Origin: Sinorhizobium sp. 6-70
GTDB lineage: Bacteria > Pseudomonadota > Alphaproteobacteria > Rhizobiales > Rhizobiaceae
Assembly: GCF_030124375.1 (NCBI RefSeq)
Contig: NZ_JASKLS010000006.1
Coordinates: forward strand, 1-64,000
Direction: 5' to 3'
DNA length: 64,000 nt
Below the pieces are notes generated by a model. It saw nothing but the letters and a program-made list of their open reading frames with translations, had not been told where the DNA came from and made no database searches. The position numbers and the translations under genes are program-made. Shown here one piece after another: positions 17,971 to 29,130 of this stretch; position 1 is the first letter of the stretch, and every line of letters starts with the position of its first letter.

Positions 17971-18909
17971 CTACTCTGCCGGAGCCGGCTGCGTCGCGCG
18001 ACGAGCTCTGCTTTCGGCGAGCATCGCGCCCGAATAGACAAAAAGCGCGGCCCAGATCAGCGCGAAGGCGATAAGTTTCGCCGTCCCGAAAGGTTCGTGA
18101 AAGACGAAGACGGCGATGACGAAGATCATCGTTGGGGCGATATACTGCATGATGCCAATGGTAGAGAGCCGCAAGAGCTTCGCGCCATTGGCATAGATCA
18201 TCAGCGGTACGGCCGTGACGATGCCGCAGGAAAGCAGCCACAGGACATCGGCAACCCCGGTATCGCCAAAGTGGCCCTGTCCGGTGGCTTCCAGCCAGAT
18301 GATGTAGCCGACAGCCGGAATGCTGAGCAGCAGCACCTCGAGGAAGAAACCCTGATTCGGTCCGATCGGCAGCGTTTTGCGGAAGAACGCATAGAAGCCC
18401 CAGGAAATGCAAAGTCCGATCGAGACCCATGGCAGGCCGCCGGCATCGAAGGCGAGTACGGCGACGGCGATAGCGGCCAGCGCGATCGCCACCATTTGTG
18501 CCGCGTTCGGCCTCTCCTTCAAGAGAACGGCGCCGAGGAAGATCGAAAACAGCGGATTGATATAATAGCCGAGCGCCGTCTCGATGGCGCGGCCGGCACC
18601 GATCGCCCAAACATAAATGCCCCAGTTGATCGTGACGAGCACAGCGGTAAGTGCCGCCATTCTCAGCATCCTCGGGGACTTGAGCGCCAGCTTCACCTCA
18701 TGCGTGCGACCGAGCCACAGCAGCACGAGCCCCGCAAGCGGCACTGACCAGACGATACGATGGGCGACGACTTCCGGCGCCGGAATATGTGCCACCGCCT
18801 TCATGAAGAATGGCAGGAATCCCCACAGCAGGTAGGCGGCAAGCGCAAAGGCGAAACCCTTGGCGGAATCGGTGTTCTCGGCGGGGGACTTCGCGTTGGG
18901 CTCGGTCAT
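17971..18909 (-). CDS. rarD: EamA family transporter RarD
   Basis: This 312-residue protein has about ten membrane helices in two EamA halves (FALAAYLLWGFLPFFMKAV; INWGIYVWAIGAGRAIETALGYYINPL, the RarD-type signature). RarD was named for chloramphenicol resistance, but the physiological substrate is unknown. Short charged N- and C-terminal ends are cytoplasmic-type. The ATG at 18909 has AGGAACC upstream. It stands alone, with 194 bases to cimA behind it and the palindromic element at its 3' end. Confidence 0.9.
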   Translation of the reverse strand: MTEPNAKSPAENTDSAKGFAFALAAYLLWGFLPFFMKAVAHIPAPEVVAHRIVWSVPLAGLVLLWLGRTHEVKLALKSPRMLRMAALTAVLVTINWGIYVWAIGAGRAIETALGYYINPLFSIFLGAVLLKERPNAAQMVAIALAAIAVAVLAFDAGGLPWVSIGLCISWGFYAFFRKTLPIGPNQGFFLEVLLLSIPAVGYIIWLEATGQGHFGDTGVADVLWLLSCGIVTAVPLMIYANGAKLLRLSTIGIMQYIAPTMIFVIAVFVFHEPFGTAKLIAFALIWAALFVYSGAMLAESRARRATQPAPAE

Positions 18910-19103
18910 GCTTTGGTTCCTGATACCTCGGACACGGTCAGCTTGGCACAGCGGCCGCTCCGGTCCTTTTCGACGGCATTGTCAGCGGACCAATGCCTCC
19001 TCGTCGGGTCGTACCCCAACGAACGGTAATGCACCAATTCATTTCCGTGAACGAAGAGTGAAACTCTCTGATCGAACCGTGCAAAGCCAGCACGCCTCGA
19101 ACG

Positions 19104-20720
19104 TCATTCGGCCGCGATCAATCCGATCTGATCGCGATTCTTGAGCAGCTTGTAGACGATACTGTCCATCAGCGCCTGGAAGGACGCGTCGATGATGTTG
19201 TCGGAAACGCCAACCGTCCACCAGCGCGCGCCGGTGCGGTCGGTCGATTCGATCAGGACGCGCGTGATCGCCTCAGTGCCGCCGTTGAGGATGCGCACTT
19301 TGTAGTCCGCAAGCTCGAGATCGGCAATCTCCGACTGGTACTTGCCGAGGTCCTTGCGCAACGCGAGGTCCAGCGCATTGACCGGACCGTGGCCTTCGGC
19401 AACGGACATCATGACTTCCCCGTCGACGATCACCTTGACCACCGCTTCCGAGACGGTCTTCAAGTTGCCGTTCGCGTCGAAACGCCGTTCGACCATCACA
19501 CGGAAGCTCTCGACGTGGAAGAAATCGGGAACGGTGCCGAGGATGCGGCTTGCGAGCAGCGCAAAACTCGCATCCGCGCCCTCATAGGCATAGCCTGTAG
19601 CCTCGCGCTCCTTGACGATGGCGATCAGCTTGTCGAGCCTCGGATCATCCTTGGCGACACTGATGCCGCGCCGCTTGAGCGCGTTGATGAAATTGGCCTT
19701 GCCGCCCTGGTCCGAGACCATGACCTTGCGCAGATTGCCGACGCTTTCGGGTGCGACGTGCTCGTAGGTTCTGGGGTCCTTCAACAGGGCTGACGCGTGG
19801 ATCCCCGCCTTGGTCGCAAAGGCGGATGCGCCGACATAGGGGGCCTGCGGATCCGGCGAGCGGTTCAAAAGCTCGTCGAACGCATGGGCGAGCGTCGTCA
19901 ATTCCTGCAGTTTTTCCGAATCGACTCCGGTTTCGAAGCGGCTCGAATAGGTTTCCTTCAGCGCCAGCGTCGCGATCAGTGTCACCAGATTGGCATTGCC
20001 GCAGCGTTCGCCGATGCCGTTCAGCGTTCCCTGGATCTGGCGGGCACCTGCCTCCACGGCGGCAAGCGAATTCGCCACCGCCTGGCCGGTGTCGTTATGG
20101 GCATGGATACCGAGATTGGCGCCGGGCACGCCGCCGGCGATCACGGCGCCAACGATTTCGCGCACCTCCGGCGGCTGCGTGCCGCCATTGGTGTCGCACA
20201 GCACAACCCAACGTGCTCCCGCCTCAAGCGCCGTCCTGGCGCAGGCAAGTGCATAGGCCGGGTTTGCCTTGTAGCCGTCAAAGAAGTGCTCGCAATCGAC
20301 CATGGCCTCGCGCCCGGAGCCCACGACGGCCTCGACCGAGGCGCGGATATTGTCGAGGTTCTCCTCGTTCGAGCAGCCGAGCGCCACCTCGACATGATAG
20401 TCCCAGCTCTTGGCAACGAGACAGATCGCATCGCTTTTGGCATCTAGCAATGCGCGCAGCCCCGGGTCGTTGGAGGCGGACACGCCGGCGCGCTTGGTCA
20501 TGCCAAACGCCACGAATGAAGCCTTCTGCGTGCGCGTCCGCTTGAAGAATTCCGTGTCCGTCGGGTTGGCACCCGGATAGCCGCCTTCGACGTAGTCCAT
20601 GCCGAATTCGTCGAGCAGGGCCGCAATCGCAATCTTGTCCTCGACGGAAAAATCGATGCCGGGCGTTTGCTGCCCGTCCCGAAGCGTGGTGTCGAAAAGA
20701 TAGATGCGTTCCCTGGTCAT
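19104..20720 (-). CDS. cimA: Citramalate synthase
   Basis: This 538-residue member of the LeuA/HMGL family condenses pyruvate with acetyl-CoA to citramalate, the first step of a threonine-independent isoleucine route. It has the catalytic barrel start FDTTLRDGQQTPG, GIHAHNDTGQAVANS, and the GTLNGIGERCGNANL segment, then a C-terminal LeuA-type allosteric domain (about 400-530). Length and motifs match the TIGR00977 citramalate synthase group rather than 2-isopropylmalate synthase. The ATG at 20720 has TTGGAA upstream. Isoleucine feedback is likely from the regulatory domain, by family knowledge. Confidence 0.93.
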   Translation of the reverse strand: MTRERIYLFDTTLRDGQQTPGIDFSVEDKIAIAALLDEFGMDYVEGGYPGANPTDTEFFKRTRTQKASFVAFGMTKRAGVSASNDPGLRALLDAKSDAICLVAKSWDYHVEVALGCSNEENLDNIRASVEAVVGSGREAMVDCEHFFDGYKANPAYALACARTALEAGARWVVLCDTNGGTQPPEVREIVGAVIAGGVPGANLGIHAHNDTGQAVANSLAAVEAGARQIQGTLNGIGERCGNANLVTLIATLALKETYSSRFETGVDSEKLQELTTLAHAFDELLNRSPDPQAPYVGASAFATKAGIHASALLKDPRTYEHVAPESVGNLRKVMVSDQGGKANFINALKRRGISVAKDDPRLDKLIAIVKEREATGYAYEGADASFALLASRILGTVPDFFHVESFRVMVERRFDANGNLKTVSEAVVKVIVDGEVMMSVAEGHGPVNALDLALRKDLGKYQSEIADLELADYKVRILNGGTEAITRVLIESTDRTGARWWTVGVSDNIIDASFQALMDSIVYKLLKNRDQIGLIAAE

Positions 20721-20781
20721 GGCTCAATTCCAACGTGCTCTTGTGTCAAATGCCTGCGAAAAGCCGCAGACACTTTCCGTG

Positions 20782-22713
<1,932 letters not shown>

Positions 22714-22717
<4 letters not shown>

Positions 22718-23196
22718 CGTTTTGCCTCCGGTGGCCAGGTTTCGGTATCGTGATCGGGGTGCTGATAGGAAACGAGGTCGGCGAGGAAGGAGCCCGCCGC
22801 CACATCCTGCATGGTGTCTTCGCCCGGGAGTTCGTGCACCCGGTCGACATAGGGAAGCTTCGCCTCGATCCCCCACTGGATCGTCGGCGCGATGCCCTGG
22901 GGCCTATCGAAGGCAGCGATCGCCAGTGCCATGCCGTCCGGCGCTTCATAGGTCAGCGGCGTGCCGCAATCACCGCAGAAGCCGCGCCAGACGGCGTTCG
23001 ATGACTGAAAGCGCCTGCGCTCGCCGCGCGTCCAGGTGACCTTCGCTCCGCGCACGGAGACCAGCGGCAGATAGAAGTTTCCGCTCGCCTTCTGGCACAT
23101 GCGGCAATGGCAAACCGAGGCGTCGCCGAGCTCTCCCTCGACGCGAAAGCGGATCGCGCCACATTGGCACCCGCCAGTATGGATCTCGTCCGTCAT
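22714..23196 (-). CDS. GFA/CENP-V family zinc protein, paralogue 3 (first gene of the set)
   Basis: The protein has 160 residues with [38 protein letters not shown] and the C-terminal HPDHDTETWPP. The ATG at 23196 has GAGGAGCG upstream, a better site than those of its neighbours, as expected for the first gene of a coupled set. It starts 50 bases after the cysS stop on the same strand, so a cysS-GFA-GFA-GFA-pip transcript is likely. Confidence 0.9.
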
Positions 23197-23246
23197 GTCA
23201 CGCTCCTCTTCGGTTCGCCGGGATCGTCGCCCTACTGCCGCCCACG

Positions 23247-24647
23247 TCACGCCTGCGACCGCTTGACCTCCCAGGTCGTCACCCGCTCGCCGGTTTCCGG
23301 GTCCTTGCCGTCCTTGAGTTGAATGCCTCGTGCCTGAAGATCGTCGCGAATACTGTCCGCTTCAGCGAAGTTCTTCGCCTTGATCAGTTCGAGACGGGCA
23401 CGGACGCGCTCGTCGATCTCATGCACGACCGCCTCGTCGAGCTCGATTTCCTTTGGCATAACGCCAAGCAGAGCTGCACTTGCGGCGAAAACGCCCGCCT
23501 GACGCGAATCGACGGATGCCTTCTGGGCAAGCGCATGCAATGCCTGGACCGCGGCGACGGTGTTGAGGTCATCCGCAAGCGCCGCGACGATCGCAGGATC
23601 CGGTTCGCCGACTGCCTCTGCGGGGACGGGCCATTTGGACAACAGGTGTTCGGCCTCCTCCAGGCGCTTGATCGAGAAGTCGATCGGCTCGCGATAGTGC
23701 GTCATCAGCATCGCGAGCCGCAGCACCTCGCCCGGCCATTTGCGGCCACCGAACTTCTCGGTATGGAGGAGTTCGTAGATCGTGACGAAATTGCCCTCGG
23801 ACTTCGACATCTTGCGGCCCTCGACCTGCAGGAAGCCATTGTGCATCCACACGTTCGCCATCACCTCGGTACCATGGGCGCAACGCGACTGGGCGATTTC
23901 GTTTTCATGATGCGGGAAGATCAAATCAAGCCCGCCTCCGTGAATGTCGAACACCTCGCCGAGATAACGTCCGCTCATCGCCGAGCATTCGATGTGCCAG
24001 CCGGGGCGACCGCGTCCCCAGGGGCTGTCCCAGCCAGGCTCGTCGTCCTCGGAAAGTTTCCAGAGCACGAAATCGCCGGGATTTTTCTTGTGAGCATCGA
24101 CCGCGATGCGGGCCCCGGCCTGCTGCTCGTCGAGGTTGCGCTTTGAAAGCTGGCCGTAGTCGGCCATCGATTTCGTATCGAACAGCACCTCCCCGGCGGC
24201 TTGATAGGCGTGTCCCTTCGCGATCAGTTTCTCGATGATCGAGACCATCTGGGGGATATTTTCCGTGGCGCGCGGCTGGACGTCCGGATCAAGGCAGCCA
24301 AGCGTCGCGACATCCAGCAGAAACTGCGTCTCGGTTTTCTCGGTCACACGCCGGATCGCCTCGTTCAGCGGCAGCCCTGGAAAATCGCGCAGCGCCCGCG
24401 CGTTGATCTTGTCGTCGACGTCGGTGATGTTGCGAGCATAGGTGACATGATTGGCGCCGTAGACGTGGCGCAGCAGCCGAAAAAGAACGTCGAAGACGAT
24501 GTTCGGACGCGCGTTGCCGATATGGGCATAGTCGTAAACCGTGGGGCCGCAGACATACAAACGGACGTTCTCCGGATCGATGGGCCGGAAATCGGCCTTC
24601 TCCCGCGTCAGTGTGTTGTACAGCTTCAAAGTCGGCATTGCGCCCAT
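23247..24647 (-). CDS. cysS: Cysteinyl-tRNA synthetase
   Basis: This 466-residue class I synthetase charges tRNA-Cys. It shows the HIGH variant YAHIGNARP, the zinc-site CGPTVYDY and [18 protein letters not shown], and KMSKS in [10 protein letters not shown]. The C-terminal anticodon-binding part ends about residue 460. The ATG at 24647 has GGAG 7 bases upstream; an ATG at 24638 is also possible. It heads the strand leading into the GFA genes. Confidence 0.97.
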   Translation of the reverse strand: MGAMPTLKLYNTLTREKADFRPIDPENVRLYVCGPTVYDYAHIGNARPNIVFDVLFRLLRHVYGANHVTYARNITDVDDKINARALRDFPGLPLNEAIRRVTEKTETQFLLDVATLGCLDPDVQPRATENIPQMVSIIEKLIAKGHAYQAAGEVLFDTKSMADYGQLSKRNLDEQQAGARIAVDAHKKNPGDFVLWKLSEDDEPGWDSPWGRGRPGWHIECSAMSGRYLGEVFDIHGGGLDLIFPHHENEIAQSRCAHGTEVMANVWMHNGFLQVEGRKMSKSEGNFVTIYELLHTEKFGGRKWPGEVLRLAMLMTHYREPIDFSIKRLEEAEHLLSKWPVPAEAVGEPDPAIVAALADDLNTVAAVQALHALAQKASVDSRQAGVFAASAALLGVMPKEIELDEAVVHEIDERVRARLELIKAKNFAEADSIRDDLQARGIQLKDGKDPETGERVTTWEVKRSQA

Positions 24648-25066
24648 CCCAAATCTCCAAGCCTGCATGCAACCGTCGGAACATATAGCGTCCGGGCGGC
24701 CCGCACGTTTGTCATCTTGGATTTCGGGAGACGAAAACGGCCAGGCCAGCGGATCGCTAGCGAATAATCTTCCGGCAAATAATGCAGATAACCGTTTTCA
24801 TGGCGACACTTATCGCGCTTCGCATCACGCCGGTCAAGAGGTCAACCACAGGCATGCGACGGCCGGCATCATCCAATGATGGCGGCCATGGTTTTGTCAT
24901 CATTTGGCTTATCTGGATCACCGCAACGGGAAGGAGATTCGCGATTGCAGATTGGCCCCTGCATCCGACGCCTGTTTCCGGAGGAACAAGGGGTAGCTTC
25001 GTTTACGCGCATAACGGGAAAACGAAGTATTTCCGGTAAGGGAATGCATTAAGGAGAGAATGCAAA
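24648..25066. other. Intergenic region between cysS and a small gene, with a leader hairpin
   Basis: This contains the presumed cysS promoter (minus) and that of the small gene at 25067 (+). CTTCGTTT (24996-25003) and AAACGAAG (25019-25026) form a perfect 8-bp stem in the leader of the small gene. Reading frames of up to 85 codons exist but lack ribosome-binding sites or recognisable composition. Confidence 0.45.
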
Positions 25067-25213
25067 GTGAAGGCCGCCAAGACAACCGAAACGAAACCGC
25101 CCGTCGCCGATCTGGTAACGCTGTATCGGCCGCTTGGCCTGAAGGCCGTGCTTGCCGCCGCGCTACAGATCAAGGTCAAGCCGGCAGGCAAGCTCGTCAA
25201 GCGCACCGCCTAG
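25067..25213 (+). CDS. Small basic protein, 48 residues, unknown function
   Basis: A GTG start at 25067 follows an AAGGAG by 10 bases. The product starts with Lys/Thr-rich sequence, then PPVADLVTLYRPLGLKAV, an Ala-rich helix and a Lys/Arg-rich end (KPAGKLVKRTA). It is strongly basic with one possible amphipathic helix, so nucleic-acid or membrane-surface binding is conceivable, but I do not recognise a family. An alternative ATG at 25060 in another frame sits only 3 bases from the AAGGAG, and its product looks like antisense of the SRAP gene. It converges with SRAP, stops 17 bases apart. Confidence 0.5.
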   Translation: MKAAKTTETKPPVADLVTLYRPLGLKAVLAAALQIKVKPAGKLVKRTA

Positions 25214-25230
25214 ATCCTGCCGACGCGGGG

Positions 25231-26004
25231 CTAAAACAGGGACATCTGCCCGTCGTCTTCGTTCCGGTGGCGGTTCGGGCTTGCCGGTTGCGGCGACTTG
25301 ACAGGAACGGCTTCGTCCTGGAGCTCGGGCCCGGTATTGGCGACCTTGTTGACCTTGTCCGATACGGCGATCGCCTCGAAATAGTCGTCAGGAGCCGGCG
25401 TCAGGAGATCGGCGACTTCGCGCGGTTCCTGGGTCCGACAATCCAGCCAGCGGGCAAATTCTTCCGGTTGGATCACGACCGGCATGCGATCATGGATATG
25501 CCGAATCACCTTGTTTGAACCGGTGGTGAGGATCGCAGCCGTATCGACCTCCGAGCCGTCTGCCGAAGACCACGTCTCCATGAGGCCGGCAAAGGCGACG
25601 ATGCCGCCCCCCTTCGGGCGGACCCAGTAGGCCTGGGAGGATTCGCCGCCGCCTTTTGCCGGGCGGCGCCACTCGTAGAAGCCGGAAGCCGGCACCAGAA
25701 TGCGGCGATGCCGCATCGCCGCGCGGAAGGCGGCTTTTCCCACCGCCGATTCCGAACGGGCGTTGATGAGCAGCGGGAACTTGCGTGGATCCTTCACCCA
25801 GCCGGGCATGAAGCCCCAGCGGACAAGCAGGGCCTTGCGCTCCGGCAGGTTGCTGCCCGGCTTCGCCCGATCCGAGGCGACGACCACGATGATCGGCTGC
25901 GTTGGCGCGATGTTGTAGCGCGCCGGGAAATCTTCCGCCTCCAGCAGCCCAAACAGTTCCATCAGTTCTTCCGGCGTCGCCGTCAGCGCAAAACGTCCGC
26001 ACAT
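25231..26004 (-). CDS. SOS response-associated peptidase family protein (SRAP; YedK/HMCES type)
   Basis: This 257-residue SRAP protein begins MCGRF, so after Met removal Cys2 is N-terminal and can form a thiazolidine crosslink with abasic sites in single-stranded DNA, as known for YedK and HMCES. The other active-site landmarks are NIAPTQ, the glutamate in PASGFYEW and the histidine in HDRMPVV. After the domain comes a charged, Pro-rich tail ending QMSLF, which resembles the beta-clamp-binding pentapeptide. The ATG at 26004 is fixed by MCGRF; the longer in-frame reading upstream enters the divergent Nudix gene. Confidence 0.93.
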   Translation of the reverse strand: MCGRFALTATPEELMELFGLLEAEDFPARYNIAPTQPIIVVVASDRAKPGSNLPERKALLVRWGFMPGWVKDPRKFPLLINARSESAVGKAAFRAAMRHRRILVPASGFYEWRRPAKGGGESSQAYWVRPKGGGIVAFAGLMETWSSADGSEVDTAAILTTGSNKVIRHIHDRMPVVIQPEEFARWLDCRTQEPREVADLLTPAPDDYFEAIAVSDKVNKVANTGPELQDEAVPVKSPQPASPNRHRNEDDGQMSLF

Positions 26005-26065
26005 GACATCGATGTGGCACTTCACGTAGGATGGGTCAACGATCCAACGCCATTTTGATTCTGCG

Positions 26066-26536
26066 ATGCAAAAGCGGCCCGAACTCGCCTCCTCCGCCAT
26101 CCTCGAACGGGATGGGCGCTATCTCCTCGTCCGGCGCGCCAACGCACCGTCGGCCGACATGTACGCCTTCCCCGGCGGCCGGGCTGAGCCGGGCGAAACG
26201 CCGGCAGAGACTGCGCTGCGCGAACTTGCCGAGGAAACCGGCATCAGCGGCCGCGACCCGGTACTCTTCGAAACCTACGATCTGCCGGGAAGGGAATCGG
26301 AGGGGCGGCATTTCCTGCTTTCCGTTTTCACCGTTCAGGCGGACGACGACGCCGTTGCGATCGCCAATGATGACGCCGCAGGGGTTGGCTGGTTTACGCC
26401 TGAGGAAATCTTCGAATTACCGATTCCCGAGAGCGTTCGCCAATGCGTGGAAAGGCTGTCCGGACTCCGGCCAAGGCTCCCTGCAAGCAAAGTCTGCCAT
26501 AAAACCGACGCCGATTCGGATTTGATGGGATCATGA
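26066..26536 (+). CDS. Nudix hydrolase
   Basis: This 156-residue protein has a complete Nudix box (GGRAEPGETPAETALREL followed by AEETGI), so it should hydrolyse a nucleoside diphosphate linked to another moiety with Mg2+ or Mn2+. Overall shape resembles ADP-ribose/NADH-type members, but the substrate is not determinable. It is divergent from SRAP with only 61 bases between starts. Its stop overlaps the next start as ATGA, so it is coupled to the TIGR02301 gene. Confidence 0.9.
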   Translation: MQKRPELASSAILERDGRYLLVRRANAPSADMYAFPGGRAEPGETPAETALRELAEETGISGRDPVLFETYDLPGRESEGRHFLLSVFTVQADDDAVAIANDDAAGVGWFTPEEIFELPIPESVRQCVERLSGLRPRLPASKVCHKTDADSDLMGS

Positions 26537-26970
26537 CCAGCGCCCCGCTCATTCTTCGACTTGCCCTGACCGGCGCCCTTCTCGTTTTCGCCATGGGCGC
26601 CGCCGCTCAGCAGGAAGAAACACCCCAGCCGGACAAGGCGACGCCCCCGGTGACCGGGGAAAACGCGACGCCCTATGACCAGCGACTGGTTCGCCTGGCC
26701 GAAATTCTCGGATCGGTCCACTATCTGCGCAATCTCTGCCTCAAGGCCGAGGAAGACACGTGGCGGCGTTCGACACAGGAATTGATCGACAAGGAGGCGG
26801 CCGACGAACCGAAGCGGCGCGAGCGTCTGACCGCCGCCTTCAACCGTGGGTACCGAACCTTCGCGTCCGTCTATACGACTTGCACGGAGCCCGCCACGCT
26901 CGCCGAGCAGCGGTACCGTGCCGAAGGTGCAACACTTGCGTCAGAAATCGTCGCCCGCTTTGGAAATTAG
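26533..26970 (+). CDS. TIGR02301 family secreted protein
   Basis: This 145-residue protein has a signal peptide (LILRLALTGALLVFAMGAAAQ) followed by a Pro/Thr linker and a helical domain with two cysteines (LRNLCLKAEEDTWRR, VYTTCTEPA). It resembles the TIGR02301 family, which is widespread and uncharacterised in alphaproteobacteria. Translation is coupled to the Nudix gene. It is probably periplasmic; no function is assigned. Confidence 0.8.
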   Translation: MTSAPLILRLALTGALLVFAMGAAAQQEETPQPDKATPPVTGENATPYDQRLVRLAEILGSVHYLRNLCLKAEEDTWRRSTQELIDKEAADEPKRRERLTAAFNRGYRTFASVYTTCTEPATLAEQRYRAEGATLASEIVARFGN

Positions 26971-27130
26971 CAAGAAATTAACCTCTTTTTTCGGGACCCC
27001 GTGTCGTTTCGGGAAAAGGCTGCTAAGTTTGTTAAGAGAGTGGTAAGAAGTCACCGGCCTATCCGCCCCGTTCAGTTGCGGTTCAGCGGAAGGTCGTTAG
27101 ATTGAGCCAAGTGCACGTATTGGAAGTCGC

Positions 27131-27400
27131 ATGGAACGAATGATGGAACCAAGCCTGACCGACATCGACGACATGATCGTCCACGAGAAAATGCAGGCGG
27201 CCCTCGAACATCAGAACGAAGCCTGGGCGGACGGCATGGCGGACGGGATCGAGCCGGAGATCATCGCCGATGCCGCGATCGCACTGGCCATGCGGGAAAC
27301 CATCCGTCTCCATGGCGAAGAAGGTGCCGAAGCGATGCTGAATTCGCTTCGCGAGCGGATGCTGGCCGGAGAATTCTCGCCGCAGCGGACAATCCAATAA
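27131..27400 (+). CDS. Conserved-looking small acidic protein, 89 residues, unknown function
   Basis: GGAAG lies 4 bases before the ATG. The protein is predicted to be all-helical and acidic (DDMIVHEKMQAALEHQNEAW, EIIADAAIALAMRETIRLH), with no signal peptide and no cysteines. I do not recognise a named family. It starts 160 bases after the TIGR02301 gene and its stop lies 16 bases before the next gene, so those two could be cotranscribed. Confidence 0.7.
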   Translation: MERMMEPSLTDIDDMIVHEKMQAALEHQNEAWADGMADGIEPEIIADAAIALAMRETIRLHGEEGAEAMLNSLRERMLAGEFSPQRTIQ

Positions 27401-27416
27401 TATCGGGACTGCCTCA

Positions 27417-28169
27417 ATGAGACGGAACCTTGCAAACCGGGTTGCCTCGGTTCGCCTTGTTACGCTGCTGTTGGCCGGCGTAGCCGCGTGCACGCCGATC
27501 ATGGCTGCTCCCACGTTTGCGCTCAGCGAACTTCAAGGCGTTCCTGGCCCCATTGCCGGTGATCAGAACAGGGCGCCCTCCGACCAGCCTGAACAGGTCG
27601 AGCCAGAGGAGCAGGCGCCCCTCGAAATTCCGATGCCTGACCCGTTGGTCGACAATGCCGCGGCCAAGGATGACGAAATCGAGACCCCGCAAGTCGTCGA
27701 ACCGGTCGATGTGCTGACGGATGTCTCCAAGATTCCGGCTCCCGTTGCGCGCATGCGTGAACTGATCGTCGAAGCCGCCGCCTCGGGCGATATCGAAAGA
27801 TTGCGACCGCTGCTCGGCAAGGGACCGACCCAAACACAGGTGACAGGGGTCAACAGCGACGAGGACCCCGTCACAACGCTCAAGGGCCTTTCCGGTGACC
27901 AGGACGGCGTCGAAATCCTGGCGATCCTTCTCGACGTTCTGTCGACCGGCTTCGTTCTCGCTGACAAGGGCACGCCTGAGGAGGCCTATGTCTGGCCCTA
28001 CTTTGCCGAGAAACCATTGTCTTCGCTGACGGCGCCCGAAAAGGTGGATCTATTCCGGCTCGTCACCGCCGGCGACTTCGCCGAAATGGAAGAGTTCGGC
28101 AGCTATAACTTCTACCGCGTCGGCATCACACCCGACGGCCGGTGGAAGTTTTTCATCGCCGGCGATTGA
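27417..28169 (+). CDS. Secreted protein of unknown function, 250 residues
   Basis: An N-terminal export signal (RLVTLLLAGVAACTPIMAAP) is followed by a Pro/Glu/Asp-rich linker (about 45-100) and a C-terminal globular part with PVARMRELIVEAAASGDIERLRPLL and a terminal GITPDGRWKFFIAGD. An AAC motif near residue 24 might be a lipobox, but the context is weak. I recognise no enzyme motif. It follows the 89-residue gene by 16 bases and precedes ygfZ by 109 bases. Confidence 0.78.
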   Translation: MRRNLANRVASVRLVTLLLAGVAACTPIMAAPTFALSELQGVPGPIAGDQNRAPSDQPEQVEPEEQAPLEIPMPDPLVDNAAAKDDEIETPQVVEPVDVLTDVSKIPAPVARMRELIVEAAASGDIERLRPLLGKGPTQTQVTGVNSDEDPVTTLKGLSGDQDGVEILAILLDVLSTGFVLADKGTPEEAYVWPYFAEKPLSSLTAPEKVDLFRLVTAGDFAEMEEFGSYNFYRVGITPDGRWKFFIAGD

Positions 28170-28278
28170 GTGGACCCAACCCGGACCGAAGCACTTTTCC
28201 TCGCTCCGCTCCGACGGCACGCTTGCCGATGGCAGGCGAACATCCTACCTCTTCGACAAAGAGAACGGGATTCGAACG

Positions 28279-29130
28279 ATGCCAAAGGTTTGCCTCGATG
28301 ATCGCGCGATCGTCAGCGTTTCCGGCAAGGACGCCGAGGATCTTCTGCAAAGCCTGATTACCACGGACATTGGTGTGCTGGGCTCCGATGAAGTTCGGCC
28401 CGGTGCCTTGCTGACGCCTCAGGGCAAGATCCTGTTCGATTTCCTGATCTCCCGCGACGGCGAGGCGCTGAGGCTGGAGACGACGAGCGACCAAGCCGAG
28501 CCGCTGCTGAAACGCCTGACCATGTATAAATTGCGCTCTGCGGTCGATCTCTCGCTGCGGTCGCCCGCGCCGGTTACGGTCGTGTTCGGAGAAGAAGAGC
28601 CGCCGGCGGGGAGTTACCGCGACCATAGATTTGAAAAGGCCGGTCTTTCCGTTTTCCGTCTCTATCGCGAAGTGGAACGCGCGGACGCGACCGCCGGGGA
28701 CCTCGAGGGGCTGAGAATCGCCGGCGGCATCGCCGTTTCGGGCATCGACTTCGCCCTGCAGGATGCCTTTCCGCACGATGTTCTGATGGACCTCAACGGC
28801 GGCCTCTCCTTCCGGAAGGGCTGCTATGTCGGTCAGGAGGTCGTTTCCCGCATGCAGCATCGCGCGGCGGCACGCCGCCGTGTCGTGATCGTGGCCGGCG
28901 AAGCACCGCTGCCGCCGACGGGTGCCAGCATTACCGTCGACGGCCGATCGATCGGCTCCCTCGGCACCGTACAGCACAAGACCGGCCTTGCCATCGTTCG
29001 CATCGACAAGGCCGGCGAAGCGATTACGAATGGAGATGCCATTCTTGCAGGCGACGTGCCCGTGACATTGACCTTGCCCGGCTGGACCGGCCTTTCGTTC
29101 CCGACCGAGGCCGATGAGGCAAGCGCATGA
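28279..29130 (+). CDS. ygfZ: Folate-binding protein YgfZ (iron-sulfur cluster assembly factor)
   Basis: The 283-residue protein has the YgfZ signature KGCYVGQEVVSR in a GcvT-like fold, and LLTPQGKILFDFLI near the N-terminus. YgfZ binds tetrahydrofolate and helps build or repair certain Fe-S proteins. The start ATG at 28279 has only a weak ribosome-binding site. Its stop overlaps the next start as ATGA. It opens a compact four-gene string ending in nadQ; NadA encoded nearby is a 4Fe-4S enzyme, a possible functional link that is inference only. Confidence 0.92.
   Translation: MPKVCLDDRAIVSVSGKDAEDLLQSLITTDIGVLGSDEVRPGALLTPQGKILFDFLISRDGEALRLETTSDQAEPLLKRLTMYKLRSAVDLSLRSPAPVTVVFGEEEPPAGSYRDHRFEKAGLSVFRLYREVERADATAGDLEGLRIAGGIAVSGIDFALQDAFPHDVLMDLNGGLSFRKGCYVGQEVVSRMQHRAAARRRVVIVAGEAPLPPTGASITVDGRSIGSLGTVQHKTGLAIVRIDKAGEAITNGDAILAGDVPVTLTLPGWTGLSFPTEADEASA

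Noticed and set aside
24782..25039. 85-codon + frame upstream of the small basic gene
   Set aside because: No Shine-Dalgarno, mixed composition and it ends in the leader hairpin; not convincing as a gene.
28268..28279. tRNA T-loop-like string (GTTCGAATCCCG on the minus strand)
   Set aside because: Flanking bases cannot form the T-stem or acceptor stem, and the string is at the ygfZ start; no tRNA is present.
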